NCBI GenBank assembly: GCA_033765235.1 | Contig: JANRIG010000039.1 | Coordinates: forward strand, 62,001-126,000 | Direction of reading: 5' to 3' | Source: JANRIG01 sp033765235 | GTDB lineage: Bacteria > Bacteroidota > Bacteroidia > Cytophagales > UBA9547 | DNA: 64,000 nucleotides | Shown here: positions 55,325 to 63,972 of the stretch, in pieces | Numbering within the stretch: the first letter of the stretch is position 1 | How the letters are laid out: each line of letters opens with the position of its first letter | Program-made: the position numbers and the translations under genes | Notes under the pieces: model-generated | Told to the model about the DNA's origin: nothing | The model's database searches: none | The model's input: only the letters and a program-made list of their open reading frames with translations

Positions 55325-56455
55325 CTACTGCTTCACCTGCAATAGTATCCCTATCCTCAGCGATGTATCAAAAAGTACAATTTTGGCATTACCATTGCGC
55401 TCTATGTGCAAATACGCCTTGTTTAGTTCATCAGTGATATCTTCTATGTTGCCGGCGTGTATATAAGGAGCAAATTTTTGTACAAACTGTGTGTTACTTT
55501 CAGTATCTGAGTATAGATTGGTATTGCCAGTATTTACCAAAAATGCATTTCGCACAACATCTAAGCCATAGAGAATGATATTTTTTTGATTTTCTCTTCC
55601 TTTTTTGGCCAATTCTTCTACTACTTGCAAAATTTCTGCGGTGTTTCGCACTTTGAAGCATACCCTCATCCATTTGGCAAATACTTCAAACATATCATCT
55701 TTGTCGTCTTGTGTAAGCTTTATGGCTCTATTGAGGTTGCCCTGGGCTATTTTAGAAATTTGCACAGCTATTTTTGGTTCTGTATCATATTTTGATACTA
55801 TATATTGGCATACCTCCTCATCACTAAAGAGGGGCACTTGTATCATTTGGCACCGAGAAATGATGGTGGTGAGCAGCTTATCGGGCTGGTGGCTCACCAT
55901 CAGAAAAATAGTATCTTTGGGTGGCTCCTCAAGTACTTTGAGAATGGCATTTGCACAAGAGGCATGCATGTATTCCGGCAACCATATTAGTACTATTTTA
56001 TGTTTTGATTGAAAACTTTTGAGTGACACAGCTTGCAAAATACTTCTGCCCTCTTCTACCGAAATGTAAAATTGTTTATTCTCACTATTGAGCTCTTGCG
56101 ACCAGTCTTTTATATCACTGTATATATTTTCAGACATCAGTTTTCTAAATGCAGCTGTATGTATAGATTTTAATGCATCTTTATCTTCTTTTTCCAAATT
56201 TGCCATAGGAAAGTAGATAAGCAAATCCGGGTTAGTAAGTTTTTGTGTTTGCCTGCATGCATAGCATGTGCCGCAAGAGTCGTCATCAGTGGGGCTTTCG
56301 CAAAAGATATATTGTGCATATGCAAGTGCAAGTGCCAAATTGGAGGAGCCTGTGTTGCCTATAAATAGTTGTGCATGTGGTATTTGTCTTGACTTTACAG
56401 CCGTGAGCAAATTATTTTTCAATGTATTAATACCAAAAATATCTTTGAATTGCAT
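55325..56455 (-). CDS. holB: DNA polymerase III subunit delta' (HolB-like)
   Basis: A 376-residue clamp-loader protein. The zinc module has four cysteines in CESPTDDDSCGTCYAC. The P-loop region reads GNTGSSNLALA, without the Walker Lys, as expected of delta', which does not bind ATP. ILKVLEEPP near residue 166 and ISRCQMIQVPL near 193 carry the SRC motif. It acts with the clamp loader on the beta sliding clamp. It has a full promoter starting four bases from the ATG. Confidence 0.9.
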   Translation of the reverse strand: MQFKDIFGINTLKNNLLTAVKSRQIPHAQLFIGNTGSSNLALALAYAQYIFCESPTDDDSCGTCYACRQTQKLTNPDLLIYFPMANLEKEDKDALKSIHTAAFRKLMSENIYSDIKDWSQELNSENKQFYISVEEGRSILQAVSLKSFQSKHKIVLIWLPEYMHASCANAILKVLEEPPKDTIFLMVSHQPDKLLTTIISRCQMIQVPLFSDEEVCQYIVSKYDTEPKIAVQISKIAQGNLNRAIKLTQDDKDDMFEVFAKWMRVCFKVRNTAEILQVVEELAKKGRENQKNIILYGLDVVRNAFLVNTGNTNLYSDTESNTQFVQKFAPYIHAGNIEDITDELNKAYLHIERNGNAKIVLFDTSLRIGILLQVKQ

Positions 56456-56458
56456 ATT

Positions 56459-56489
56459 GCAAATTTAAGACTTAGGTGTCAATAACAAA
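56459..56489 (-). promoter_or_regulatory. Promoter for holB (TTTG-N18-TAAATTTGC)
   Basis: TTTG at 56489-56486, an 18-base gap, then exact -7 box TAAATTTGC (56467-56459), both on the minus strand. Only four bases separate the box's G from the holB ATG, which predicts a leaderless transcript. Confidence 0.6.
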
Positions 56490-56500
56490 ACTATTGACAC
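56476..56500 (-). promoter_or_regulatory. Perfect 9-bp inverted repeat between yqgE and holB
   Basis: GTGTCAATA (56476-56484) pairs with TATTGACAC (56492-56500) around seven bases that include part of the -33 TTTG of holB. It begins two bases after the yqgE stop. No T run follows on either strand, so it could be an operator for holB, or a weak terminator for yqgE. Confidence 0.5.
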
Positions 56501-56502
56501 AT

Positions 56503-57072
56503 TCAATTGAGAGTTGGGTCTATAGGGTAGTTGGCATATGTTTTATAATCTTCGCCCCAACTTTTCAGTACCATTCTCCACATATTTTTGTTTTCATTGT
56601 TAAAAATATCAAAATCAGATAACTGACCTGCAAACCATGATTTGCTTTTTATCTCCATATGCAACTGCCCTACGCCCCACCCCGAATATCCGAGAAAAAA
56701 ACGAATTTGATTTTTTTGTACTTTTCCGATATTAAGTTTTAGCTTTATATTATCAAAATCTCCACCCCAATATAGTCCGTCGCTTATATGAATGGCATTG
56801 TTTACATCATGAAATTTGTGTATAAAATGTAATGTATTTTGCTCCACAGGTCCTCCTATATACACCGCATAGTCAGCATTATATACATCATCTATCAAAT
56901 CTGACAGTAAAAAGTCAGACTCATGGTTGAGCACAAAACCTACAGTACCATTTTGTGAATGTTCGGTAATAAGTACCACAGACCTGAAAAAATTGTGGTC
57001 AGGCAAAAAAGGCTCTGCAAGTAACAGGCTACCTTTTTGTATAGATACAGTTTTGTTGGAATAATCTTTCAT
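56503..57072 (-). CDS. YqgE/AlgH-family protein
   Basis: A 189-residue cytoplasmic protein with the family start KGSLLLAEPFLPDHNFFRSVV and the VGFVLNHES block near residue 44, plus IYIGGPVEQ-type and FLGYSGWGVGQLHME stretches. YqgE proteins are widespread; AlgH has been linked to gene regulation in Pseudomonas, but the biochemical role is unclear. Confidence 0.9.
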   Translation of the reverse strand: MKDYSNKTVSIQKGSLLLAEPFLPDHNFFRSVVLITEHSQNGTVGFVLNHESDFLLSDLIDDVYNADYAVYIGGPVEQNTLHFIHKFHDVNNAIHISDGLYWGGDFDNIKLKLNIGKVQKNQIRFFLGYSGWGVGQLHMEIKSKSWFAGQLSDFDIFNNENKNMWRMVLKSWGEDYKTYANYPIDPTLN

Positions 57073-57115
57073 ATGATTTGAATAAACATATGAAATTATG
57101 TGAAAAATATAATAT

Positions 57116-57153
57116 AAAAAAATAGAAAGACAATTTATTAATGTCTTTCTATT
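57116..57153 (-). terminator. Intrinsic terminator after the histone-like gene
   Basis: A perfect 12-bp stem (57121-57132 with 57142-57153) around a 9-base loop, followed on the minus strand by TTTTTATATT. It sits about 25 bases beyond the stop of the histone-like gene, which it should terminate, and upstream of yqgE. Confidence 0.8.
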
Positions 57154-57178
57154 TGACGGCTTAGACTATAAAAAAACT

Positions 57179-57364
57179 TTATTTTGCTGTTTCAGCATTT
57201 TTTTTGTTTTGCACTTCAGATCTTATTTCTTGAGCTAAAGTTTTCATGTCTTGCATACCTTTTCTGACTCTGGTACCGGCTGCTTGGTTACCTTTGTCAT
57301 AAAATTTTTCAAAATCGCCTTCGAGCGACATTATTAAGCTTTTAATTTGTTCAAATCTTTTCAT
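57179..57364 (-). CDS. Histone H1-like protein Hc1
   Basis: A 61-residue basic helical protein (SLEGDFEKFYDKGNQAAGTRVRKGMQDMK), which matches the small Bacteroidota Hc1-type proteins I know; it probably binds DNA or shapes the nucleoid. It has its own leader and a strong terminator, so it is a separate, perhaps abundant, transcript. Confidence 0.8.
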   Translation of the reverse strand: MKRFEQIKSLIMSLEGDFEKFYDKGNQAAGTRVRKGMQDMKTLAQEIRSEVQNKKNAETAK

Positions 57365-57456
57365 CGACGTCTATTTTAAGTGTGAAGTTCTTTTACGTGC
57401 CTAAATTAGTTATTAAATAATACCTACCAAAATTTTTTTGATATTATTTTAATTTT

Positions 57457-58710
57457 TTAGACTAAAGCTGCTGCTTGAGGTGCCTCTGTAGACGAATATG
57501 AGCCTGATTTGAGTTTTACTAATATTTTCTCAAATACATCAATGGTGTATTTTACATCATCGAGGGTATGCACAGCAGTGGGTATGATGCGGAGCATGAT
57601 TACCCCTTTGGGCACTACAGGGTATATGACCATAGAGCAAAAAAGTCCATAGTTTTCGCGAAGGTCCATGACTAAGTGGCCGGCATCATAGTCGTTGCCA
57701 TTGAGGAATATGGGAGTCACCGGCGATTGAGTTTTACCTATATTAAAGCCTCTGTCTCTGAGACCTGATTGCAATGCATTTACTACTGTCCATAGGTTTT
57801 TTCTCAATTCAGGTTTTGTCCTTACCAGTTCCAGCCTTTTGAGAGAGCCTATCACCATAGGCATGGGCAGCGACTTGGCAAATATCTGCGAGCGCATATT
57901 ATACTTGAGGTGACGGATGATATTTTTAGGACCTGCTATGAAAGCACCTATACCCGCCATAGATTTGGCAAAGGTAGAAAAATATAAATCTACTTGGTCT
58001 TGCACTCCTTGCTCTTCGGCAGCACCTGCACCCGTTTTGCCCATGGTACCAAAGCCATGTGCATCGTCTATAAGCAGCCTAAAGTCAAATCTCTTTTTTA
58101 GTTCGGTGATTTGCTTGATATTGCCCATATCTCCTGCCATGCCAAATACACCCTCGGTAATGACCAATATACCTCCTCCCGTTTGCTCAGTGAGTTTGGT
58201 AGCACGCTCCAGTTGTTTTTCGCAGTTGGCTATATCGTTGTGCGGAAATACAAACCTCTTGCCTACAAACATGCGCAATGCATCTATGATACATGCATGG
58301 CACTCACTGTCATACACTACTGCATCTTGCCTTTTGAGCAATGCATCTATGACTGATATTATACCTTGATAGCCAAAGTTGAGCAGGTATGCACTTTCTT
58401 TGTTTACAAAATCGGCCAATTCGTTTTCCAACTGTTCGTGATATTTGGTTTGCCCCGACATCATGCGTGCACCCATGGGGTATGCCATGCCGTATTGAGT
58501 GGCTGCTTCTGCATCAGCTTTGCGTACTTCAGGATGGTTGGCCAATCCTAAATAGTTGTTTAAGCTCCAGTTGAGTACTTCTTTGCCTAGAAACTTCATT
58601 CTGGGACCTATCTCCCCTTCAAGCTTGGGAAACATGAAATAACCTTCTGATATGTTTGAATGTTTGCCGAGCGGGCCTTGGTCTGATAGTACTCTTTCAA
58701 ATAAATCCAC
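57457..58710 (-). CDS. PLP-dependent alpha-oxoamine synthase (KBL/SPT/BioF-like)
   Basis: A 417-residue fold-type I PLP enzyme. The cofactor Lys249 is in STFAKSMAG, with DDAHGFG (215-221), GYQGIISVIDAL near 113 and NNYLGLANHP near 51. These are shared by serine palmitoyltransferase, 2-amino-3-ketobutyrate CoA ligase and BioF. Bacteroidota commonly carry an SPT of this kind for sphingolipids; bio genes are not nearby, so SPT or KBL is more likely than BioF. Start is GTG at 58710. Confidence 0.85.
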   Translation of the reverse strand: MDLFERVLSDQGPLGKHSNISEGYFMFPKLEGEIGPRMKFLGKEVLNWSLNNYLGLANHPEVRKADAEAATQYGMAYPMGARMMSGQTKYHEQLENELADFVNKESAYLLNFGYQGIISVIDALLKRQDAVVYDSECHACIIDALRMFVGKRFVFPHNDIANCEKQLERATKLTEQTGGGILVITEGVFGMAGDMGNIKQITELKKRFDFRLLIDDAHGFGTMGKTGAGAAEEQGVQDQVDLYFSTFAKSMAGIGAFIAGPKNIIRHLKYNMRSQIFAKSLPMPMVIGSLKRLELVRTKPELRKNLWTVVNALQSGLRDRGFNIGKTQSPVTPIFLNGNDYDAGHLVMDLRENYGLFCSMVIYPVVPKGVIMLRIIPTAVHTLDDVKYTIDVFEKILVKLKSGSYSSTEAPQAAALV

Positions 58711-58745
58711 TTTTATTAAATATTAATAAGTTTACAAAAATTTTT

Positions 58746-58778
58746 GCAAAATTAGCGTGTTATTAGATTTTTACCAAA
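58746..58778 (-). promoter_or_regulatory. Promoter for the alpha-oxoamine synthase gene (TTTG-N20-TAATTTTGC)
   Basis: TTTG at 58778-58775, 20 bases, then the exact -7 box TAATTTTGC (58754-58746). It is followed by about 35 bases of leader to the GTG start. Confidence 0.6.
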
Positions 58779-58795
58779 CCTTAATTGTGGATAAG

Positions 58796-59746
58796 ATGAA
58801 AAAAATGTTAAAATGTGTAATAATGATAGGTGCAAGTATGATATATCATGCTTTAAATGCACAAATTACATCTCCAAAAAATTATATTTCCATATTGGGT
58901 ACTTATTATATACCTACCAATGGTTTCCGCCATGGCGATGCTTCATATATTACCAATATATTTGCTAATATATTAGACTCAAGCAGTACATCAAGACCGA
59001 CAAATACTATATTAAAACCTGAAAACAGCACATTATTGAGCGTAGAATGTGGTTTTTATCTAAAAAAATACTTAGGAATAGGCATAAACGGGTACAAAAC
59101 CACTATACATCCGCATGATGAAGACTATAAAAACAATGTTTCAAATATATTTTCACAATTTGGAGGCTTGGTGAGCGGTCTTGTGCCTCAAAATGCACTA
59201 CCTCCTACGTTGGTAAACAGCTTCATATCAGGTTCGGCTACCACTACTCCATGGGAGCTTACAGGCATAGCTGCTGGTCCACTGGGCGGTATATCGTCAG
59301 GGATATTTACAATTGAAGGAAAAATATTGGGCGGTATCACTTTCATTACCACTCCCAGCATCACTACCAATCTGCTCAGCCTATATAATATAGAACAAAA
59401 AGCTGTATCTGTGAATGCATTTACCATGCTTGTGGGGTATAATATAAGGGCTCGACTCACCAATAATATTTCACTAATATTTAGCAACAATTATATCCAC
59501 TACTTCATACCCGTTACAAACTATACCACTACATATACCAATGGGCTTAATAATTTGCAACAACTTGCAGGAGTAAATATACTAAACCAACCACCTGATA
59601 ATATAGAATCAATATCACTTTCTGCATCTGCATTTACCATGCAAATAGGACTTGCCTATACGTTCAGCTTTGATAAATTATTCACAAAAAACAAATCAGA
59701 ATATAGAGAGCCTGATATAGAGAAAACTAAGCAGGGGGGTGAGTGA
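58796..59746 (+). CDS. Exported protein of unknown function
   Basis: A 316-residue protein starting at MKKMLKCVIM (ATG 58796; an upstream frame reaches 58757). A signal peptide ends near HALNAQ. The rest is beta-rich with Gly and Asn/Thr turns and ends in a Lys/Glu-rich tail, suggesting an outer-membrane or periplasmic beta protein. No family recognised. The 3' end runs straight into a heptamer repeat, and the next gene is another envelope protein. Confidence 0.6.
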   Translation: MKKMLKCVIMIGASMIYHALNAQITSPKNYISILGTYYIPTNGFRHGDASYITNIFANILDSSSTSRPTNTILKPENSTLLSVECGFYLKKYLGIGINGYKTTIHPHDEDYKNNVSNIFSQFGGLVSGLVPQNALPPTLVNSFISGSATTTPWELTGIAAGPLGGISSGIFTIEGKILGGITFITTPSITTNLLSLYNIEQKAVSVNAFTMLVGYNIRARLTNNISLIFSNNYIHYFIPVTNYTTTYTNGLNNLQQLAGVNILNQPPDNIESISLSASAFTMQIGLAYTFSFDKLFTKNKSEYREPDIEKTKQGGE

Positions 59747-59763
59747 GATGTGAGATGTGAGAT
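59743..59763 (+). repeat. Three tandem copies of the heptamer GTGAGAT
   Basis: Three exact copies begin over the stop codon of the preceding gene and continue as GAGATGA. The last Glu and stop codon of that gene lie within the repeat, so a copy-number change would alter its C-terminus. Confidence 0.6.
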
Positions 59764-59848
59764 GAGATGATATATTCTTATATTATGATACTGCATTAAA
59801 CCATATTATATAATTAATATCTAATCGTTAAATTTACGTAAATTTTAT

Positions 59849-61159
59849 ATGGATATTTTTACCGGTCGGGTCTTAATGGCATTTATGTTATTTTTTGTGA
59901 ATATGCTTAATGCATATTCGGGCGATACATTAGTCGTGGTGAAAGAAGTAAAACATTATTTCAGACCTACATTTTATATAGATTATTATGGCTCTGCTCC
60001 GCGCGACCTTGATATAAACCTCAATAATATCAACACACAAAACAGAACCCAACTGCTCAATAGATATTACCAAAAAAACCGTCGTAAAACGAACAATGAA
60101 TTATATAGTTTTAGGCTCACTAATATAGGAGGTGCTATACCTATCTACACCAAAACATATATAACCCATGAATATCTGCGACCTACTCTGAGCATATTAG
60201 CTACCGGCAACATGCTCATTGCACAGCCAAATTTCGACTTTTTGTATGACAAAGATTTTGGATATCGCAGCCATAGATTGCACAAAGTGAGTGTAGGTGT
60301 GAGATTTATTCATACCAATGGCAAAAAAAATACTTGGTTTATCAACTTTTCACCATTTGTATCGCAAGACCAATATACTTTTGAAAAACCAACGCTCAGG
60401 TGGTGGGGCGGTGTCATATTTTGTAGAACTGTATCACAAAAATTCAGTTACAGGATAGGATTGATAAAGACATACTTATTGGCTGAGCAAGGTTTTATGC
60501 TTCCTTTTGTAGGTGTGCGCTTGGGCTCGTTAGACAATATAAACGTGAATATATCAATCCCCAGAAATATATCTCTGAATATACCTGCCTTGAAAAATAA
60601 ACTTTACTTATCTATATATACGCGTCCTATAGGAGGAGTATTTAACTATAATAATATAGACAACAGTATAAAAGAACTTGCCCCTGTGGCACGACTGGAA
60701 CCATTCTTAGACACCGCGCGGATAGGTACAGAAATACAATATAGATTTCAGGAAATACTATTTGGCATTCAGGCAGAATATAAATTTAGCGACAATATTT
60801 CGGCTTATGTGAGCATTGGCACTGCTACCCAACGCAAAGTGGGTTTTGCTATCAATGCCTCAGATATGATAGCTCACCGAATAGGTAATGATGAAACCAA
60901 AGGAATATTGTTCAATGCTGATAATACCTTATTTCTGAGTTTTGGATGCAATGTAACTTTGGGTAAAACCAAGAAAACAGACAACAATTATTTGATGTAT
61001 GACGCATTCCAAATGAACAAACTCATAGATGCAGGCGACAATAATACAGGCAGCAGATACTTATATAATGACAAAAAAGCAGAAAATGATGTGAAAACCA
61101 TCAAAAAATCAGATATAGACTACAGAGATGTGAAAGATCTGATATATGAATATGAATAA
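59849..61159 (+). CDS. Probable outer-membrane beta-barrel protein
   Basis: A 436-residue protein with an N-terminal signal segment (residues 8-22, ending NAYSG). Many short alternating strands with Tyr/Phe girdles, such as KVSVGVRFIHTNGKK and FSYRIGLIKTYLL, suggest a barrel of perhaps 12-16 strands, followed by a charged soluble tail with NDKKAENDVKTIKK. I do not recognise the family. It follows the other exported protein by about 100 bases. Confidence 0.6.
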   Translation: MDIFTGRVLMAFMLFFVNMLNAYSGDTLVVVKEVKHYFRPTFYIDYYGSAPRDLDINLNNINTQNRTQLLNRYYQKNRRKTNNELYSFRLTNIGGAIPIYTKTYITHEYLRPTLSILATGNMLIAQPNFDFLYDKDFGYRSHRLHKVSVGVRFIHTNGKKNTWFINFSPFVSQDQYTFEKPTLRWWGGVIFCRTVSQKFSYRIGLIKTYLLAEQGFMLPFVGVRLGSLDNINVNISIPRNISLNIPALKNKLYLSIYTRPIGGVFNYNNIDNSIKELAPVARLEPFLDTARIGTEIQYRFQEILFGIQAEYKFSDNISAYVSIGTATQRKVGFAINASDMIAHRIGNDETKGILFNADNTLFLSFGCNVTLGKTKKTDNNYLMYDAFQMNKLIDAGDNNTGSRYLYNDKKAENDVKTIKKSDIDYRDVKDLIYEYE

Positions 61160-61247
61160 TGCTTAATATGACTTTTTTATTCCTAAAAAAATATCCAGCA
61201 TATTCAATGTACCAGTAATGATTGTTAAAAAATAATTTATAAAAAAG

Positions 61248-61320
61248 TAGCGGGGGCAAGACTCGAACTTGCGGCCTTTGGGTTATGAGCCCAACGAGCT
61301 ACCAACTGCTCCACCCCGCG
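61248..61320 (-). tRNA. Initiator tRNA-Met (CAU anticodon)
   Basis: A 73-base cloverleaf on the minus strand with no encoded CCA. It carries initiator marks: an unpaired first base pair (C1 with U72), A11-U24 in the D stem, and three G-C pairs (GGG/CCC) at the base of the anticodon stem around CTCATAA. The 7-bp acceptor stem otherwise pairs well, and the T loop TTCGAGT is normal. A TATATTTGC box lies 25 bases upstream. Confidence 0.92.
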
Positions 61321-61345
61321 ATATATCTATTGTGTGAATTGGGGT

Positions 61346-61354
61346 GCAAATATA
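61346..61354 (-). promoter_or_regulatory. -7 promoter box TATATTTGC for the initiator tRNA
   Basis: Exact TAnnTTTG match, with about 25 bases to the tRNA 5' end. It is back to back with the era promoter box; no -33 TTG is obvious. Confidence 0.45.
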
Positions 61355-61377
61355 CTACAAATATTCAAGCTTTCATT

Positions 61378-61385
61378 TATTTTTG
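61378..61385 (+). promoter_or_regulatory. -7 promoter box TATTTTTG for era
   Basis: Exact TAnnTTTG match 15 bases before the era ATG. Confidence 0.45.
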
Positions 61386-61400
61386 TAAAAAAACTTTTGA

Positions 61401-62291
61401 ATGTCAGTAAATATCAACCACAAATCAGGATTTGTAGCTATAGTAGGTAAGCCCAATGCCGGCAAATCTACCCTTATGAATACTATACTTGGCAACAAAC
61501 TCAGTATAGTAACCCCCAAAGCACAAACTACACGCCACCGTATATTAGGCATACTCAACGAGGAGCAATACCAAATTGTATTTTCAGACACTCCCGGCAT
61601 GATACTGCCTGCCTACAAAATGCAAGAAAAAATGATGAAAATGGTAAAAAGCTCGTTTGAAGATGCTGATTTACTACTTTATATATTAGATGCTGCTGAC
61701 GATACCTTTGAAATTATGAACTTGGAAATACTCCAAAAAGCAAAGTTTCCTATTTGGCTGGTGGTAAATAAGATAGACCTTTGCAAGCCTGACATTCATG
61801 ACAAAATAGCACTATTTATGCAAAAAAATGAATTAAACTGGCCTATTTATCATGTCTCAGCTTTGCAAAATATACATGTGCGTGAAATGCTTACCCAAAT
61901 TGTAAAAATACTTCCCGCACATCCGCCATATTATGACAAAGAAGATATGAGCGACAAGACCGAGCGCTTCTTTACTACCGAAATCATACGTGAAAAAATA
62001 TTGCTGTATTACCGCAAAGAAATACCTTACAGTTGCGAAATAGTAATTATTTCATTCAAAGAAAAACCTGATATGATTGTGATACAAGCCGAAATAATAG
62101 TGGAGCGCGATACCCAAAAAGGCATTATTATTGGCAATAAAGGGCTGGCTATCAAAAAAGTAGGTGTAGAAGCTCGCAAAGATTTGGAACTCTTTTTTGG
62201 CAAAAAAGTCTTTTTAGAAACAAACGTAAAAGTAATAAAAGATTGGCGCAGCAATGACCATTACCTCAAAAAATTTGGTTACGAATCATAA
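61401..62291 (+). CDS. era: GTPase Era
   Basis: A 296-residue Era. GTP-binding motifs: GKPNAGKS (G1), SDTPG (G3) and VNKIDL (G4). The C-terminal KH RNA-binding domain has IIGNKGLAIKKVG near residue 236. Era binds the 3' end of 16S rRNA and helps 30S maturation. It is transcribed away from the initiator tRNA. Confidence 0.97.
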   Translation: MSVNINHKSGFVAIVGKPNAGKSTLMNTILGNKLSIVTPKAQTTRHRILGILNEEQYQIVFSDTPGMILPAYKMQEKMMKMVKSSFEDADLLLYILDAADDTFEIMNLEILQKAKFPIWLVVNKIDLCKPDIHDKIALFMQKNELNWPIYHVSALQNIHVREMLTQIVKILPAHPPYYDKEDMSDKTERFFTTEIIREKILLYYRKEIPYSCEIVIISFKEKPDMIVIQAEIIVERDTQKGIIIGNKGLAIKKVGVEARKDLELFFGKKVFLETNVKVIKDWRSNDHYLKKFGYES

Positions 62292-62328
62292 CTTTGTTGC
62301 TTATCCACTAAATATTAAACTTAAATAT

Positions 62329-62337
62329 TACTTTTGC
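62329..62337 (+). promoter_or_regulatory. -7 promoter box TACTTTTGC for cysS
   Basis: Exact TAnnTTTG match with only five bases between its G and the cysS ATG, which predicts a leaderless or almost leaderless mRNA. No -33 TTG at the usual spacing. Confidence 0.45.
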
Positions 62338-62341
62338 CTTT

Positions 62342-63820
62342 ATGCAATCAAAATTATTAGTTTATAATACCCTCTCACATACCAAAGAAGTATTTGTACC
62401 TCTCCATACCCCTCACGTAGGCATGTATGTATGTGGACCTACAGTATATGGCCCGCCACATTTGGGGCATGCACGTGGAGCTATAGCATTTGATATCATA
62501 TATAGATATCTTACATACTCAGGGTACAAGGTGCGCTATGTGCGCAACATCACCGATGTAGGTCATCTTGAAAACGACAGCGACCATGGCGAAGACAAAA
62601 TAGCCAAAAAAGCACGCATAGAAAATCTTGAACCTATGGAAATAGCACAGCTATATACCAACCTCTATCACAGAGATATGGATGCACTGCATGTAAAGAG
62701 GCCATCCATAGAGCCTCTTGCTACTGGTCATATTGGCGAGCAAATAGAGATGGTGAAGCACTTGCTCTCCAAAGGTTGGGCATACGAAAGCAAAGGCTCC
62801 GTATATTTTGATGTGAATAAATATGCAAAGCATCACAGCTATGGCGAGGTATCAGGCAGAGTACTCGATGACCTGCTGAGCGGCACACGCACACTCGACG
62901 GACAAGATGAAAAAAAAGATGCTGCAGATTTTGCACTGTGGAAAAAAGCATCTATTGAACATATCATGCAGTGGCATTCACCTTGGGGCAAAGGTTTTCC
63001 GGGGTGGCACATAGAATGTACTGCCATGAGTACCAAATATTTAGGACATACATTTGACATACATGGCGGTGGTATGGATTTGTTATTCCCACACCATGAG
63101 TCTGAGATGGCACAATCAAAAGGTTGCCACGGACACAGCCCGGCCAAATATTGGCTGCATAATAATATGGTGACTATCAATGGACAAAAAATGGCTAAGT
63201 CGCTGGGCAACTTTATCACACTTGAGCAACTATTTACAGGTAAAAACGAACTATTGCAGCAGTCATTCAGCCCTATGGCAGTAAGGTTTTTTATATTACA
63301 AGCGCACTATCGCAGTACTATAGACTTTTCAAACGATGCCCTCAAGGCAGCCTCCAAAGCCTATTACAAGCTGCTCAATACCTATATGACATGTAATAAA
63401 CTTGTTCATAATCCATCAAATGATTTGAACATAGCGTTGGACAGCGAAATAGCCAAACAATGCACCGAATGTATGATGAGTATGGACGATGACTTCAACA
63501 CAGGTGCAGCCATAGGATATTTGTTTCAGCTTTCAAAGCATATCAATGCATTTTATAATAAACAAGCAGATATTAATACCATTAGCAATACTACATTTGA
63601 AGTATTGATAAAAGTTTTTAACGATATGTTTACAGAGATATTAGGTTTTGCACCCGATACCTCTGCACATGGCTGGGCAAAAGCACTATTGCCCATTTAC
63701 CAAAAAGCCAAAGATGAAAAAAGATACGACACTGTAGATGCCTTGAGACAGGTGTATAAGCAACAGGGACTCCTCATCAAAGACATGAAAACAGGCACAG
63801 ACTGGCAATATGAAGAGTGA
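62342..63820 (+). CDS. cysS: Cysteine--tRNA ligase
   Basis: A 492-residue class I synthetase. The HIGH motif appears as PPHLGHARGAI near residue 40 and the KMSKS motif as KMAKSLGNF near 282. Zinc ligands include Cys in YVCGPTVYG and WHIECTAMS and the HHESE segment. It charges tRNA-Cys. Confidence 0.97.
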   Translation: MQSKLLVYNTLSHTKEVFVPLHTPHVGMYVCGPTVYGPPHLGHARGAIAFDIIYRYLTYSGYKVRYVRNITDVGHLENDSDHGEDKIAKKARIENLEPMEIAQLYTNLYHRDMDALHVKRPSIEPLATGHIGEQIEMVKHLLSKGWAYESKGSVYFDVNKYAKHHSYGEVSGRVLDDLLSGTRTLDGQDEKKDAADFALWKKASIEHIMQWHSPWGKGFPGWHIECTAMSTKYLGHTFDIHGGGMDLLFPHHESEMAQSKGCHGHSPAKYWLHNNMVTINGQKMAKSLGNFITLEQLFTGKNELLQQSFSPMAVRFFILQAHYRSTIDFSNDALKAASKAYYKLLNTYMTCNKLVHNPSNDLNIALDSEIAKQCTECMMSMDDDFNTGAAIGYLFQLSKHINAFYNKQADINTISNTTFEVLIKVFNDMFTEILGFAPDTSAHGWAKALLPIYQKAKDEKRYDTVDALRQVYKQQGLLIKDMKTGTDWQYEE

Positions 63821-63941
63821 TAGTAGGGTTTTTTGTATCTGATAAATATATTATTACCAAATGGCGAGGTTCAAGTCACTGACATATATACTTCAAATAT
63901 ATATTAGTCTTATTATATGGCTGTATTTATACACTTTATAT

Positions 63942-63949
63942 TACTTTTG
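63942..63949 (+). promoter_or_regulatory. -7 promoter box TACTTTTG ahead of the partial lysS-like gene
   Basis: Exact TAnnTTTG match; 23 bases separate its G from the ATG at 63973. Confidence 0.4.
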
Positions 63950-63972
63950 TATTCCCAAAAATGTATTTGACT

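Noticed and set aside
61173..61190. TTTTTTA-TTCC-TAAAAAA hairpin after the envelope protein gene, considered as a terminator
   Set aside because: Stem is A/T only and would be unstable; left out of the annotation.
63862..63885. A GGTTCAAGTC stretch resembling a tRNA T loop
   Set aside because: The flanking bases do not form a T stem or a cloverleaf, so it is a chance match.
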